A stretch of DNA of 64,000 nucleotides from CBCPNA01 sp965120415 (GTDB lineage Bacteria > Bacillota > Clostridia > Lachnospirales > CAG-274): positions 4,033-68,032 of the forward strand of contig CBCPNA010000008.1 of assembly GCA_965120415.1 (NCBI GenBank). Direction: 5' to 3'. The translations under genes were made by a program, and so were the position numbers. The notes beneath the pieces were generated by a model. It was given only the letters and a program-made list of their open reading frames with translations. It searched no databases and was not told the origin of the DNA. How positions within the stretch are numbered: the stretch's first letter is position 1; the number at the start of each line of letters is the position of its first letter. Shown here piece by piece: positions 8,826 to 17,658 of the stretch.

Positions 8826-10163
8826 TACGAAGATAACACAACAAAAATTGTTAGCATATGGGATCAAACAATAGAAGGCAATGCCCCAAAAAATCAATGT
8901 TTTGGTACAGAATTTACAAGAGAAGATATAGATACAGCAATAAATAGCGAAAATCCATTTGAAATAGTTAGTACAAATGATGAAATAGGGCACGGTACAA
9001 AGCTTGCAAGCGTTTGTGCTGCTAGAGAAAGCGCAGATAAAGACTTCATAGGGGTAGCGCCAAATAGCGAACTTGTTATTGTAAAATTAAGAGCGTCTAA
9101 TAAAAATGTAAAACAATATTACGCAATATCAGAAGATAAAATATGCTATGATTCTTCTGATATAATGCTTGCGGTGCAATATTTGTATGAAAAGGCACAA
9201 GAGCTTAGGCGCCCTATCGCTATATGTATAGGGCTTGGGAGCAATTATGGAGCGCATAATAATGCGACTATTTTAGAAAGATATTTAAACAATATAGCGG
9301 TAAAAAATGGAGTTAGCTTATGTGTTTGTAACGGTAATGAAGCTAATAAAGCAACCCACTCTGTTTTAAATCTAAATGAAATAGAAGAAGAAAAATCTTT
9401 TGAAATAAATGTTGCTGAAGATGAAGAGGGCTTTATGCTTACTATAGTGCTTTATCCGGGGGATAGAGCTGGTATTAATATAATATCACCTTTAGGAGAG
9501 GTTAGCGGTAGGATACCTTATAGAGCTAATTATGACGAAGAAATATTTTTTACAATTAGTGATACAAGAATAAGGGTACAATACTTTTCAGGTGTTTTGC
9601 AAAGTAGTGGGCAATTTATAGCTATTACTTTTACAAAGCCTAGCTTTGGTATATGGAGGGTTAATGTTTATGCACAAGTTTTGATTATAGGAGAAGTGCA
9701 TGCATGGCTACCTATATCAAATTTTATAAGTAATAACACATATTTTTTAAATCCAGATGCTTTTTATACAGTGACAACACCAGCAACAGCAAATAATGTA
9801 ATATCAGTTGGAGGATATAATCATATCAATAATAGCCTTTTTGTAAGCTCAGGAAGGGGGCCAACAAGGCTAAATAGCCTAAAACCTATTTTAGTAGCAC
9901 CAGCAGAAAACGTAAGCTGCATTTCTAACATAGGTTTTTTGGAAACTATTTCTGGCACGAGTGTTTCGGCGGCGATAACTGCTGGTTGTACAGCGCTTTT
10001 ATTGCAATGGGGCGTTGTTAGAGGTAATAGCCCTGTTATGAATTCTACAACTATTATAGGGGCTTTAATAGCAGGGACTAATAAAAGAGCTAATGAAAGT
10101 TTTCCTAATAATTTATGGGGGTTTGGCATATTAGATATTTTTAGAACATTTGAAAATTTGTAA
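8826..10163 (+). pseudogene. S8 subtilisin-like protease (Csp type), 5'-truncated
   Basis: The open frame begins just after an in-frame TGA (8823-8825), only 28 bases past the M23 stop, with YEDNTTKIVSIWDQTIEG. That segment sits in the middle of the catalytic domain of clostridial Csp-type subtilases, just downstream of the catalytic Asp. The catalytic His (GHGTKLASVCAA) and Ser (SGTSVSAAITAG) blocks are present, as is the large insertion with a jellyroll-like region. The N-terminal ~130 residues with the Asp (DTGI) motif are missing and no start codon with a ribosome site precedes the fragment. An ATG at 9165 is internal to the fold. Csp proteases act in spore germination in Clostridium; this copy should be inactive. 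The lost 5' end implies a deletion that joined it to the ftsEX operon. Confidence 0.85.
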
Positions 10164-10167
10164 AATA

Positions 10168-10197
10168 AAAGAGTAGTTTTTAGCTACTCTTTTTTTA
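10168..10197 (+). terminator. Rho-independent terminator after the ftsEX cluster
   Basis: Stem AAAGAGTAG / CTACTCTTT with a seven-base loop, followed by a T run. It closes the PucR-ftsE-ftsX-M23-S8 transcription unit and isolates it from the coiled-coil cluster. Confidence 0.9.
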
Positions 10198-10381
10198 TTT
10201 TAATTATATAGCTTATATTATGTATATATTTTTTGTATATAAAATATTAATTTTTAAAATTAAGTTAATAATCAATCGTATTTACATATATATTTTGATT
10301 TTTTAGCATTTATATTTTTATAAAGATATTCTAAATATGTTTTTTTATAAAGATATAAAAAAAATAATAAGAGAGTTTAAG

Positions 10382-10501
10382 ATTATACATATTATTTTAT
10401 AATATAAAAAATTAATTTGAAAAAATATTAAAAATGTAATTTATTAACAAAAGATGATTAAAAATGTTTATTGACATTTTTTTACAATCGGTGATATAAT
10501 T
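10382..10501 (+). repeat. Promoter cassette copy 1 (pairs with 10958-11065)
   Basis: About 120 bases of extremely AT-rich sequence that align, with one ~10-base length difference, to 10958-11065. Shared blocks include ATTATACATAT, TTTGAAAAA, TGTAAT, ACAAAA, ATGATTAAAA and TATTGACATTTTTTT. Each copy ends in a sigma-A promoter and stands before a coiled-coil gene. The rest of the 10198-10556 gap shows no coding signal. Confidence 0.75.
10471..10500 (+). promoter_or_regulatory. Sigma-A promoter of the 104-residue coiled-coil gene
   Basis: TTGACA (10471-10476), 18-base spacer, TATAAT (10495-10500): both hexamers are consensus. The spacer starts with a run of seven T followed by ACA. The leader to the ATG is about 50 bases and carries GGGAGGG. 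Confidence 0.85.
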
Positions 10502-10556
10502 AATAAAATTATTTCAAAAATAATGTGGAATAAAACAGGAACAGGGAGGGATTTTT

Positions 10557-10871
10557 ATGGAGCAAAATGCTAAAGCTATGATACCAGATATAGATTATAA
10601 AATAGGTAAGCTTAAAGCTAAACAAGTAGCTGTAAATAAGCTTAAAATAAAGCTTAAAACAATAGCAAAGGATATTAAAAAGCTAGAAGATAAGCTAGAA
10701 ATTGTTAAACAAGATAAAAAAGAGAATATAATAAAACAAATACAAAATAAATATTTGGAATTAGGCAAAACTTCTAAAAAGCTTGAAATAACTATTGCTA
10801 CTATAAAAGAAAATAAAAAAGCATTAATAAAAAATATAAAATTACAAAATATTATAATAACAGGGGTATAA
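10557..10871 (+). CDS. Small Lys/Ile-rich coiled-coil protein, unknown
   Basis: 104 residues, almost entirely charged helix (IGKLKAKQVAVNKLKIKLKT, then KKLEDKLEIVKQDKKENI), with a hydrophobic C-terminus (NIIITGV). No signal peptide, membrane helix or known motif is recognised. ATG at 10557 follows GGGAGGG at good spacing and a consensus promoter. It is the first of four consecutive lysine-rich coiled-coil genes; its promoter region is duplicated before the next one. It may be a short paralogue or remnant of the larger family members, but no extended match to them is visible. The function is unknown. Confidence 0.7.
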   Translation: MEQNAKAMIPDIDYKIGKLKAKQVAVNKLKIKLKTIAKDIKKLEDKLEIVKQDKKENIIKQIQNKYLELGKTSKKLEITIATIKENKKALIKNIKLQNIIITGV

Positions 10872-10957
10872 AGGAGCTTATTTTAGAAGAAAATAATTAA
10901 TTAACAGGTAAGCTTATAAAATAGGAAAAAGAGAAGGTATATATTAAAAAATAAGTA

Positions 10958-11065
10958 AATTATACATATATAAAATTGATTTTGAAAAATAATAAAATTG
11001 TAATATATTTACAAAATATGATTAAAATCAATTATTGACATTTTTTTGCAAATGGTATTATAATT
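10958..11065 (+). repeat. Promoter cassette copy 2 (pairs with 10382-10501)
   Basis: Second copy of the AT-rich upstream cassette described at 10382-10501, ending in the promoter at 11035-11064. The retained similarity in non-coding DNA suggests either a recent duplication of gene plus promoter or selection for shared regulation. Confidence 0.75.
11035..11064 (+). promoter_or_regulatory. Sigma-A promoter of the TGA-interrupted coiled-coil gene
   Basis: TTGACA (11035-11040), 18-base spacer beginning with seven T then GCA, and TATAAT (11059-11064). Architecture and spacer start match the promoter at 10471-10500. Confidence 0.85.
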
Positions 11066-11106
11066 AAAAATAATGCAAAATAATGAACAAAGGGGGATGT
11101 TTTTTT

Positions 11107-12732
11107 ATGGACTCGGAAATCAAAAAAAAGAAAATTGTATCACTTCTTGATACAATTATACAATTAAACGACATTTACATACAAAAACTTAATGACGAAG
11201 AAGAAGCTTATACAAAAGAGCTTGAAGAAAATAATGATAAAGGATATGTAGATATAGAGGCTGAAAGAGCTTATATTTATTTTAACGATATTATTTTTAA
11301 TAAAGAGCGCTATGTAGAGAATTTAAAAAGAAAAATGCTGATATCTAAAAACGATAAAGAAATAGATATAACAAGCAAAGAAATTTCTATATTAAACGAA
11401 AATATAGCTTATACCAAAGATAGATTAAAAGAGCTAGAAGAGCCTATAGCAAAAAGAAATGAATATATTAAAACAATGGAATGAACAGTCGAAAGCTTAA
11501 AAGAAAAAATTGAATTATTAAAAAAAGAATATGATATTGGGCTAAAAAAAATATTAGGACAAACTACATTAGAACAATTTAATAAAATGACAAAAGATGC
11601 ATTAGAAAATAGCAGGTTAATACAAATAAAAAATCCTATTGAGATTAGAGAAAGCTGGCTTATAAGCTGGGCTACAGCTAGATTAAGTGCGCTAGAAAAA
11701 TATCAAAATGCAAAAATGTATGCAGACTGGGAACAAATAATAGAAAAAACAAGCAAAAATTATATTACAAGAAATGATTACGAACATCACACAGACGGAT
11801 ATATTAAAGGGTATGTTAGCAGATATGAAGAGATGCTAAAAAAAATAGATAAGCTTAAAGATAAAGAAGAAAAATTAAAATATATAGAAAAAACTCTTCC
11901 TAAAATTGATAAACAATATTTAGATTTAAGCGGAGCTATATTAAGAGAAAAAGATAATTATTTAGAAATGTATCTTAAAATACTTCCTTATACAGAGGCA
12001 AGAAGGGGCTATTTTGAAGAAATAAGAAGAGGGATGATAACGGCAAAATATGCTAGAGAAACGATTGTATCATTAGGCAAAAGCCTTGGAGCAGGTATAG
12101 AAACAAAAGATAACAAATTTTTAGAAGATTATAAATATAGATATAATCAAGAAATAGATACGCTTAAAAAAGAAGAAATAAAATTATCAAAACAGGTTAT
12201 AAAGTTACAAAAAATACTAGAACAAAAAATAAAAAATGCTTTTGAAAAAGCAGATAAAGATTTAGCTATAAAACAAGCCAAAAATGCTAATGAAAGAGAT
12301 AATATAAAAAAGGCTATCGAATCGAGCAAAGATTGGCTTAAAAAAATAGAATCATCAACAATTGTTGATAACAAAAAGATGGAAACAAAATTTACAGAAA
12401 ATAAAATAAAAGAGCTAGAAGTAAAGCTAAACGATGCTATAATAGCTAAATTACATAATATAAAAGATAGATTTAAACAAATACAAGCAGATATAAAAGA
12501 GCTAAAAAACGCAAAAATAACAAAACTTATTGAGGAAAAAATAAAAAGAATTAACCAAATAAGAAGGAAATTAGGTATAGCAGATGTTGTAACGGAATCA
12601 AAAATAGAAAAAGCCGAACAAAGGCTAAAAGAAGAAAAGGAAAAAGCAAAAGAGAAAATGCATAGGCTAAATAAATATAATAAAGATTTTGAAAAAATGC
12701 CTAAAAGCGTAAATAGCTATAAAGTAGGATAA
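11107..12732 (+). pseudogene. Coiled-coil family gene interrupted by one in-frame TGA
   Basis: One continuous frame of 542 codons from ATG 11107 (AGGGGG upstream) to TAA 12732, broken only by TGA at 11482-11484 (codon 126). Coiled-coil character continues without change across the TGA: RNEYIKTME before, TVESLKEKIELLKKEYDIG after. The downstream part contains EEKLKYIEKTLPKIDKQYLD, which aligns with EEKLQYLESQLKDADNEYLG of the 15231 gene and the equivalent segment of the 13019 gene, so it is a paralogue of both. Near the end INQIRRKLG matches a motif they share. No membrane or signal sequence is seen. If the TGA is real the product is either a 125-residue fragment or requires readthrough or reinitiation at ATG 11587. 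TGG to TGA, or CGA to TGA, would be one transition. Confidence 0.7.
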
Positions 12733-12992
12733 TATAAAAACTAGAAATGATAAACAAAAAAGCTAAAAATAAATACCCCCTCTTAAGCAAAATATTAAGC
12801 TGTAAGCGCTATTTAATTAAAAATTAAGAAGGAAAAAGATAATAGGAAAAACAGAAATAAAAAATAAAGAAAAGTAGATTAAAAATACTAATAAAGAAGG
12901 ATAAGAAAGAAAGTTATTTATAGATTAAGACAAGATGTATATAAAAAAGGAAAATAAAAGAAGCAATATAATAAAGCAGTATATAATCAAGA

Positions 12993-13045
12993 TATAATAA
13001 AGAAAGAGGTGTATAAAAATGGAAAAAATGACTAAAGAAGAACAA
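12993..13045 (+). repeat. Duplicated translation-start region, copy 1
   Basis: 53 bases spanning the ribosome-binding site and first nine codons match 15205-15257 at 51 positions without gaps. The coding part (27 bases from the ATG) is identical. The flanking coding sequence diverges quickly, so the start region is unusually conserved. Confidence 0.9.
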
Positions 13046-15064
13046 ATTAATAAATTAAATTCAGAATATATTTCTAAAAGCCAGGAAGTTATGAAAAAAA
13101 ATCTAGGTACTAATTTTTTTACTATAAAAGCTAAGCCTTTAAAGGTAAAAAGGATAAAGATACTAAATTATAAAAAAGCAATTGATGACCTTGCTCTTGA
13201 TATTTCAAATATGGAAAAGTCTATTGAAAGTAAGAAAAATAATAGGGGTACATTAAACTTAGATAAAGAGTCTTATGAAAATAATATAAGAAATGCTGAA
13301 AATGAATTAAATGAGATAAAAAAGACTGAAAGGGAATTAAAAAATACTAGAGAATATGACCAGAAGAAAAAAGAGCTAACAGCACGTACTAAAAAGTTAA
13401 GAAGCAATATTTCTTTTTATAAAACTGAAATAAGCAAAATAAACAGTAAATTAAAAGGATCAGAAAGATCAATATCAAGTTATGAAAAAAAATTAAAATC
13501 AGCTAATAAGAGAATGGATGAATTGCAAGAGGCAATGCGAAAAGCAAGAAAGGGATACTTTACTGCAGAAAAAGAAGCAAAAAAAGAATCAAAAGCAGAA
13601 ATTAAAAAGATAAGAGAAAAACATAATCAAAAACTAAAAGCTTTAAACCTTAGCGAAAATGATAAAGCAAAGGTAAAAATGGATAAAGATATAATAAAAA
13701 AAGAATTTAAAAATATAGCTTATAATAATGAAGATATTAATATCTGGACTAGTGAGAATGCAGGGAAAGGATTCAATGGCTCAGATATAATGAAAGAGCA
13801 ACGTGAAATTTTCAAATATGAAAATTTAGGAGAAATTGTAAAATCAAGCCCTTATGAAGAAGATTTATTATATGCAAATCTGAGGTATAAGGAAAGGATG
13901 TATAATCATCAATGGAAAGAAGCCAAATTACTATTTCTTGAAAATCAGCTAAAAATAACAGACGAAATATATAAAGGCATTAAAGGCATAATATATGAAA
14001 AAAACGACAAAAATATAGAAAAATTACGAGGAAAAAACATAACCTCTGGTTATAGTAAATCTAAAATGACTTCTAACGAAGCTAGAGCAAAGATGGTGGC
14101 TGAAATAAATAAACTTAGAAAAGATCTTGGTAAAGCGCCAATAACTGAACAAGATAAACCAACACCAAAAGAAGTAGAAATATCTAGCGTTGAAAGAAAA
14201 AGATTAGAAAGAGAAGAATTAAAAATAGCAAAAGAAATTATAGAATTACAAAAATTAGATAAAAAAGCAATGCAAGTTGGCTATGGAGTACCAGTATGGA
14301 ACAGTGACATTCGTGAATTATATGAAAAATCAGATAATTTTGAAAAAGAAATAAACAAATTAGAAAATAAAATAAATGAAATTAATAATAAGATTAAAGA
14401 CAATCAAAGCAAAGGAAAATCAACAAAATTATTAAAATATAGAAAGGAAAGGTTAGAAAATACAAAAAACAAAGTTTTTAAAAAATATAAGGCATATGAA
14501 GTAAAGAAAATGAAGATTATGAAAGATATTTATATAAAATATGATAATAAAGAAACACCATTAAATGCGCCTGATAAAATAGCTAAAAAACTAAAAAAAT
14601 TAAATAAAATAAGAGAAAAATTAGGTAAAGAGCCTTTTGAAGATACTAACCATAGTATAACACGTCAAGGAAGAAGACTTGTAAATAGTGAGCTTGCAGA
14701 TTATATTAAGAAAGCTAAAAATAATATTGTATATAGAGAAGGTAAAGTAGATAATTATAAAGAAATACATAAAGAAAGAAGTGAACAAGAGCAAAAGATA
14801 GCAAACAAATTAAATAAAATAAAAAATACACAATCAAAAGAAGCTGTAAAATTACAAAAAGAAGTATCAAGTAAAAGAGATGCTGTAGAAGCACTTAATC
14901 AAAAAGTAGAAAAGCATAATAAAAAGCTAGAAAGCGTTAAACTTGGTATAAAAGCTCAAATACAAAATGCTAATGCAAGAATAAATCAAGCAAATGTAAA
15001 AGAAGACACTAAACAACAACAAATAGGCGATAGCTCAAAATCAGAAGTAGAAAAAGTAATATAA
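13019..15064 (+). CDS. Large coiled-coil protein, paralogue A, unknown function
   Basis: 681 residues, predominantly coiled coil with very high Lys, Glu and Asn. It begins MEKMTKEEQ, as does the next gene. Shared blocks with that gene: KKNLG near residue 25, EQREIFKYENL near 265, a segment EAKLLFLENQLKITDEIY, IIELQKLDKKAM, and near the C-terminus PDKIAKKLKKLNKIREKLGK followed by ITRQGRR, then LGIKAQIQNA. A motif INKLRKDLG / LNKIREKLG occurs twice. No signal peptide, membrane helix, nucleotide-binding or catalytic motif was found. ATG at 13019 has AAAGAGGTG upstream. A structural, scaffold or surface-filament role is possible but would be a guess. The 286 bases before it are A-rich without a recognisable promoter, so it may be read from the 11035 promoter. 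Confidence 0.75.
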   Translation: MEKMTKEEQINKLNSEYISKSQEVMKKNLGTNFFTIKAKPLKVKRIKILNYKKAIDDLALDISNMEKSIESKKNNRGTLNLDKESYENNIRNAENELNEIKKTERELKNTREYDQKKKELTARTKKLRSNISFYKTEISKINSKLKGSERSISSYEKKLKSANKRMDELQEAMRKARKGYFTAEKEAKKESKAEIKKIREKHNQKLKALNLSENDKAKVKMDKDIIKKEFKNIAYNNEDINIWTSENAGKGFNGSDIMKEQREIFKYENLGEIVKSSPYEEDLLYANLRYKERMYNHQWKEAKLLFLENQLKITDEIYKGIKGIIYEKNDKNIEKLRGKNITSGYSKSKMTSNEARAKMVAEINKLRKDLGKAPITEQDKPTPKEVEISSVERKRLEREELKIAKEIIELQKLDKKAMQVGYGVPVWNSDIRELYEKSDNFEKEINKLENKINEINNKIKDNQSKGKSTKLLKYRKERLENTKNKVFKKYKAYEVKKMKIMKDIYIKYDNKETPLNAPDKIAKKLKKLNKIREKLGKEPFEDTNHSITRQGRRLVNSELADYIKKAKNNIVYREGKVDNYKEIHKERSEQEQKIANKLNKIKNTQSKEAVKLQKEVSSKRDAVEALNQKVEKHNKKLESVKLGIKAQIQNANARINQANVKEDTKQQQIGDSSKSEVEKVI

Positions 15065-15204
15065 ATAATGTAAATAAGCAAAAGCTATTATTATTTTAAT
15101 ATCAAGGAAAAAGATAGAAAGAAAATAAGATATTAAATTTTTAATAAATAAAAAGAAAAGGTATTTATAAAAGAGGGATATAGTTAATGTATATATAATT
15201 AAAG

Positions 15205-15257
15205 TATAATAAATAAAGGGGTGTATAAAAATGGAAAAAATGACTAAAGAAGAACAA
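15205..15257 (+). repeat. Duplicated translation-start region, copy 2
   Basis: Partner of 12993-13045, with two mismatches, both upstream of the ATG (g/t and a/g). It includes AAGGGGTG as ribosome-binding site and the codons for MEKMTKEEQ. Confidence 0.9.
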
Positions 15258-17561
15258 TTAGCTGATGCTTATAGGGAGAAAATTAGGCGTAGTATAAAGA
15301 AAAATCTAGGAAGTACTTATAGAAATAAAAGAACAGATATGACTTATACTATAGAAGGTATTGAAAGGAATACAAATGCAATACCAGACTTGCTTAAAGA
15401 GATTTCATATAAAACAAAGAATATAGAAAAAATGAAAAGAATTCAAAAAATATTGACAAAAATTAAAGAAGATTATATAAGTGAGTGTAAAAAAATTGAA
15501 GCAAGTAATAAGAAATTATCTGCCAAAACCTGGGCTTTTAAGAAGTTGTCTGACAATACAGTGGAGAAAATGAAACGGCTAGGGATTAGAGATGTTGACT
15601 TTCTTTGTATTAATGACTATACTTATGAAAGAAAAAAATATGAAAAAAATAGAAATAAATTTTATAGAGTACAAAATAAATTAGATAAAGCTAATGCAAA
15701 AAATATTATTAAGGCATGTGATGATAAAATAAAGGAATATGATAAAGCAATAGCTAGAGCAGGTAAAGATATTGAAAAAGCTGGACATGAAATAAAAAGA
15801 TTAGATAAAGACATCGAAAATAAAAGCCAAATATTGAAAGTACAAAGAAATGAGTTTTTTAAAATAGAAAAAGAAAAGAAAGAAAAATCAAGAGAAGAAA
15901 TTAGAAATCTAATAGAAAACTTTAGAGAGAAAATAGCTCCTTTAGGGCCTAGTGAAACAGACATAGCAAATAAGGATAAGATAAAAAAAATGTTTCATGT
16001 TGCTGAAGAAAGAGACGATGAGCGAATAAACGAGCAAAGAGAAATTTTTAAATATGAAAATTTACAAAAAACTACAGCGCCAAGCTTTTATGAAGCAGCT
16101 TTAAACAATCTAGAAAAAGAATCAAAAAGAAGAGATTTTACGCCAGAAGAAAAATTACAATATTTAGAAAGTCAATTAAAGGATGCTGATAATGAGTACT
16201 TAGGATTTAAAAGCGCTTTATATGAAGAAAATGATAAAAAAATAGAAAAACTTTTAAAAATAGAAAAAGGAGAACAAAGACCTAGAGCTGGAATTACTAT
16301 GACAGCAGATGCTGCTAGAGCTGAGCTAATAACTAAAATAAATGAACTTAGAGGACAGTTAAATATGCCACAAATAGATAGCTCAGAAAAACCAAAGCAA
16401 AAAGAAGCACCAGCAAAATTGTCTGCTATTGAAATAAAAGACTTAAAAACTAAAGAGAGAAAAATAATAAATGAAATTATTGAATTGCAAAAAAAAGATG
16501 CAAAATCAATGCATAATATGTTTGGCAAGCTATCATCATGGGATCAAAAGTATGCTTCGATAAATAAACCGTCAAGAGAGTTGTGGTCTAAAATAGAAAA
16601 AGCTGGAGCAGATATAGAAAAAGCTAAAGCGAGGATAGAAGAAACTAAAAACGAGATAGGAAAAGCGGTAAAAGATATAGCAGAAACTGAAGCAGGTATA
16701 GCAAAAACTAGAAGAAATATAGAATTATGTAAAGGCGATATAAAATACTATGAAGCTATAATAAAAGAAGCTGAAAACAATATAAAAAGCATTAAAAATA
16801 ATAAAGATACAAACAATTTAGAAAGCAAACAGCAACAATTATCAGTTCAAAAGCAAAGACAGGAAACTGCAAAGAGCTACTTAAGACAGGTAGAGCAATA
16901 CTTAAAAGATAACAATAAAGAATTAGGAAATCAAACTAAAGCCTTGAAAGAGAAAAATAAAGACTTAGAAAGTAAAAAGCAAAAATTAGAAAAACAAACT
17001 AAAGGCTTATTAGATAAAGAGAAAAATAGAAATAATCTTATAAAAGTATACGAACAAAGCGAATATACAAGAGTAAGTGAACTTAAATATATGAACAAAA
17101 CGCTTGATAATAGCACAAAGGTATCAAGAGCTCCAGATAAAATAGCTAAAAAATTACATGAATTAAATAAAATAAGAGAAAAATTAGGCAAAGAAGCTAT
17201 TAACGACAATAAGAAGAATATAACAAGGGGCGGAAGAAGAGAAATAACTAAGTTTATTAAAGATAATATTGACAAAAGTAGATATACCTCTCCGTATTTA
17301 GTTGGTAGTATAAAACAATATAATAGCGAAATTAATCAAATAAAAAATAGTAATAGTAAAAGTAAAAATATAAAAGAAGCTACATTCGAAAGAGTAGATA
17401 AGCTTCAAAAAAGAATAGAACGTAAGGAGCAAAGGCTAGGAAAACTTGGTATAAGATTACAAATACAAAACGCTGCTGAAAGAAATAATACAAATGAAGA
17501 GAAAAAGGCTGATGAAATAAAAGTTACAAACAAAGGAAAGGATATAGATGTTACGAGATAA
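15231..17561 (+). CDS. Large coiled-coil protein, paralogue B, unknown function
   Basis: 776 residues, the longest member of the cluster, nearly all predicted coiled coil. Shared blocks with the 13019 protein include MEKMTKEEQ, KKNLGS, EQREIFKYENL, EEKLQYLESQLKDADNEYLG, IIELQKKDAKSM, PDKIAKKLHELNKIREKLGK and LGIRLQIQNAAER. Between about residues 455 and 620 it has an insertion of short degenerate coiled-coil repeats (KIEKAGADIEKAKARIEETK and following). No export signal or enzyme motif is visible. It is followed by a strong terminator, so it is the last gene of the cluster. The function is unknown; divergence over most of the length with conserved islands suggests an old duplication under selection. 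Confidence 0.75.
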   Translation: MEKMTKEEQLADAYREKIRRSIKKNLGSTYRNKRTDMTYTIEGIERNTNAIPDLLKEISYKTKNIEKMKRIQKILTKIKEDYISECKKIEASNKKLSAKTWAFKKLSDNTVEKMKRLGIRDVDFLCINDYTYERKKYEKNRNKFYRVQNKLDKANAKNIIKACDDKIKEYDKAIARAGKDIEKAGHEIKRLDKDIENKSQILKVQRNEFFKIEKEKKEKSREEIRNLIENFREKIAPLGPSETDIANKDKIKKMFHVAEERDDERINEQREIFKYENLQKTTAPSFYEAALNNLEKESKRRDFTPEEKLQYLESQLKDADNEYLGFKSALYEENDKKIEKLLKIEKGEQRPRAGITMTADAARAELITKINELRGQLNMPQIDSSEKPKQKEAPAKLSAIEIKDLKTKERKIINEIIELQKKDAKSMHNMFGKLSSWDQKYASINKPSRELWSKIEKAGADIEKAKARIEETKNEIGKAVKDIAETEAGIAKTRRNIELCKGDIKYYEAIIKEAENNIKSIKNNKDTNNLESKQQQLSVQKQRQETAKSYLRQVEQYLKDNNKELGNQTKALKEKNKDLESKKQKLEKQTKGLLDKEKNRNNLIKVYEQSEYTRVSELKYMNKTLDNSTKVSRAPDKIAKKLHELNKIREKLGKEAINDNKKNITRGGRREITKFIKDNIDKSRYTSPYLVGSIKQYNSEINQIKNSNSKSKNIKEATFERVDKLQKRIERKEQRLGKLGIRLQIQNAAERNNTNEEKKADEIKVTNKGKDIDVTR

Positions 17562-17625
17562 ATAAATTAAATAATGCGAACAAAAGCTAATATATAATAT
17601 TTGCAAAGACGGGTTGTTTTAATAA

Positions 17626-17656
17626 AAACAAGCTATCCTTAAAAGGATAGCTTTTG
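17626..17656. terminator. Bidirectional terminator between the coiled-coil cluster and lysA
   Basis: Perfect 10-bp inverted repeat AGCTATCCTT / AAGGATAGCT with T and A tracts on both sides. It can stop plus-strand transcription from the coiled-coil cluster and minus-strand transcription from lysA. Confidence 0.9.
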
Positions 17657-17658
17657 TA

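Noticed and set aside
8802..8993. 63-codon minus-strand frame
   Set aside because: Antisense to the S8 remnant, which has clear homology on the plus strand.
12733..13018. Possible small gene or promoter between coiled-coil genes
   Set aside because: A-rich spacer with many stops in all frames and no -35/-10 pair that stands out.
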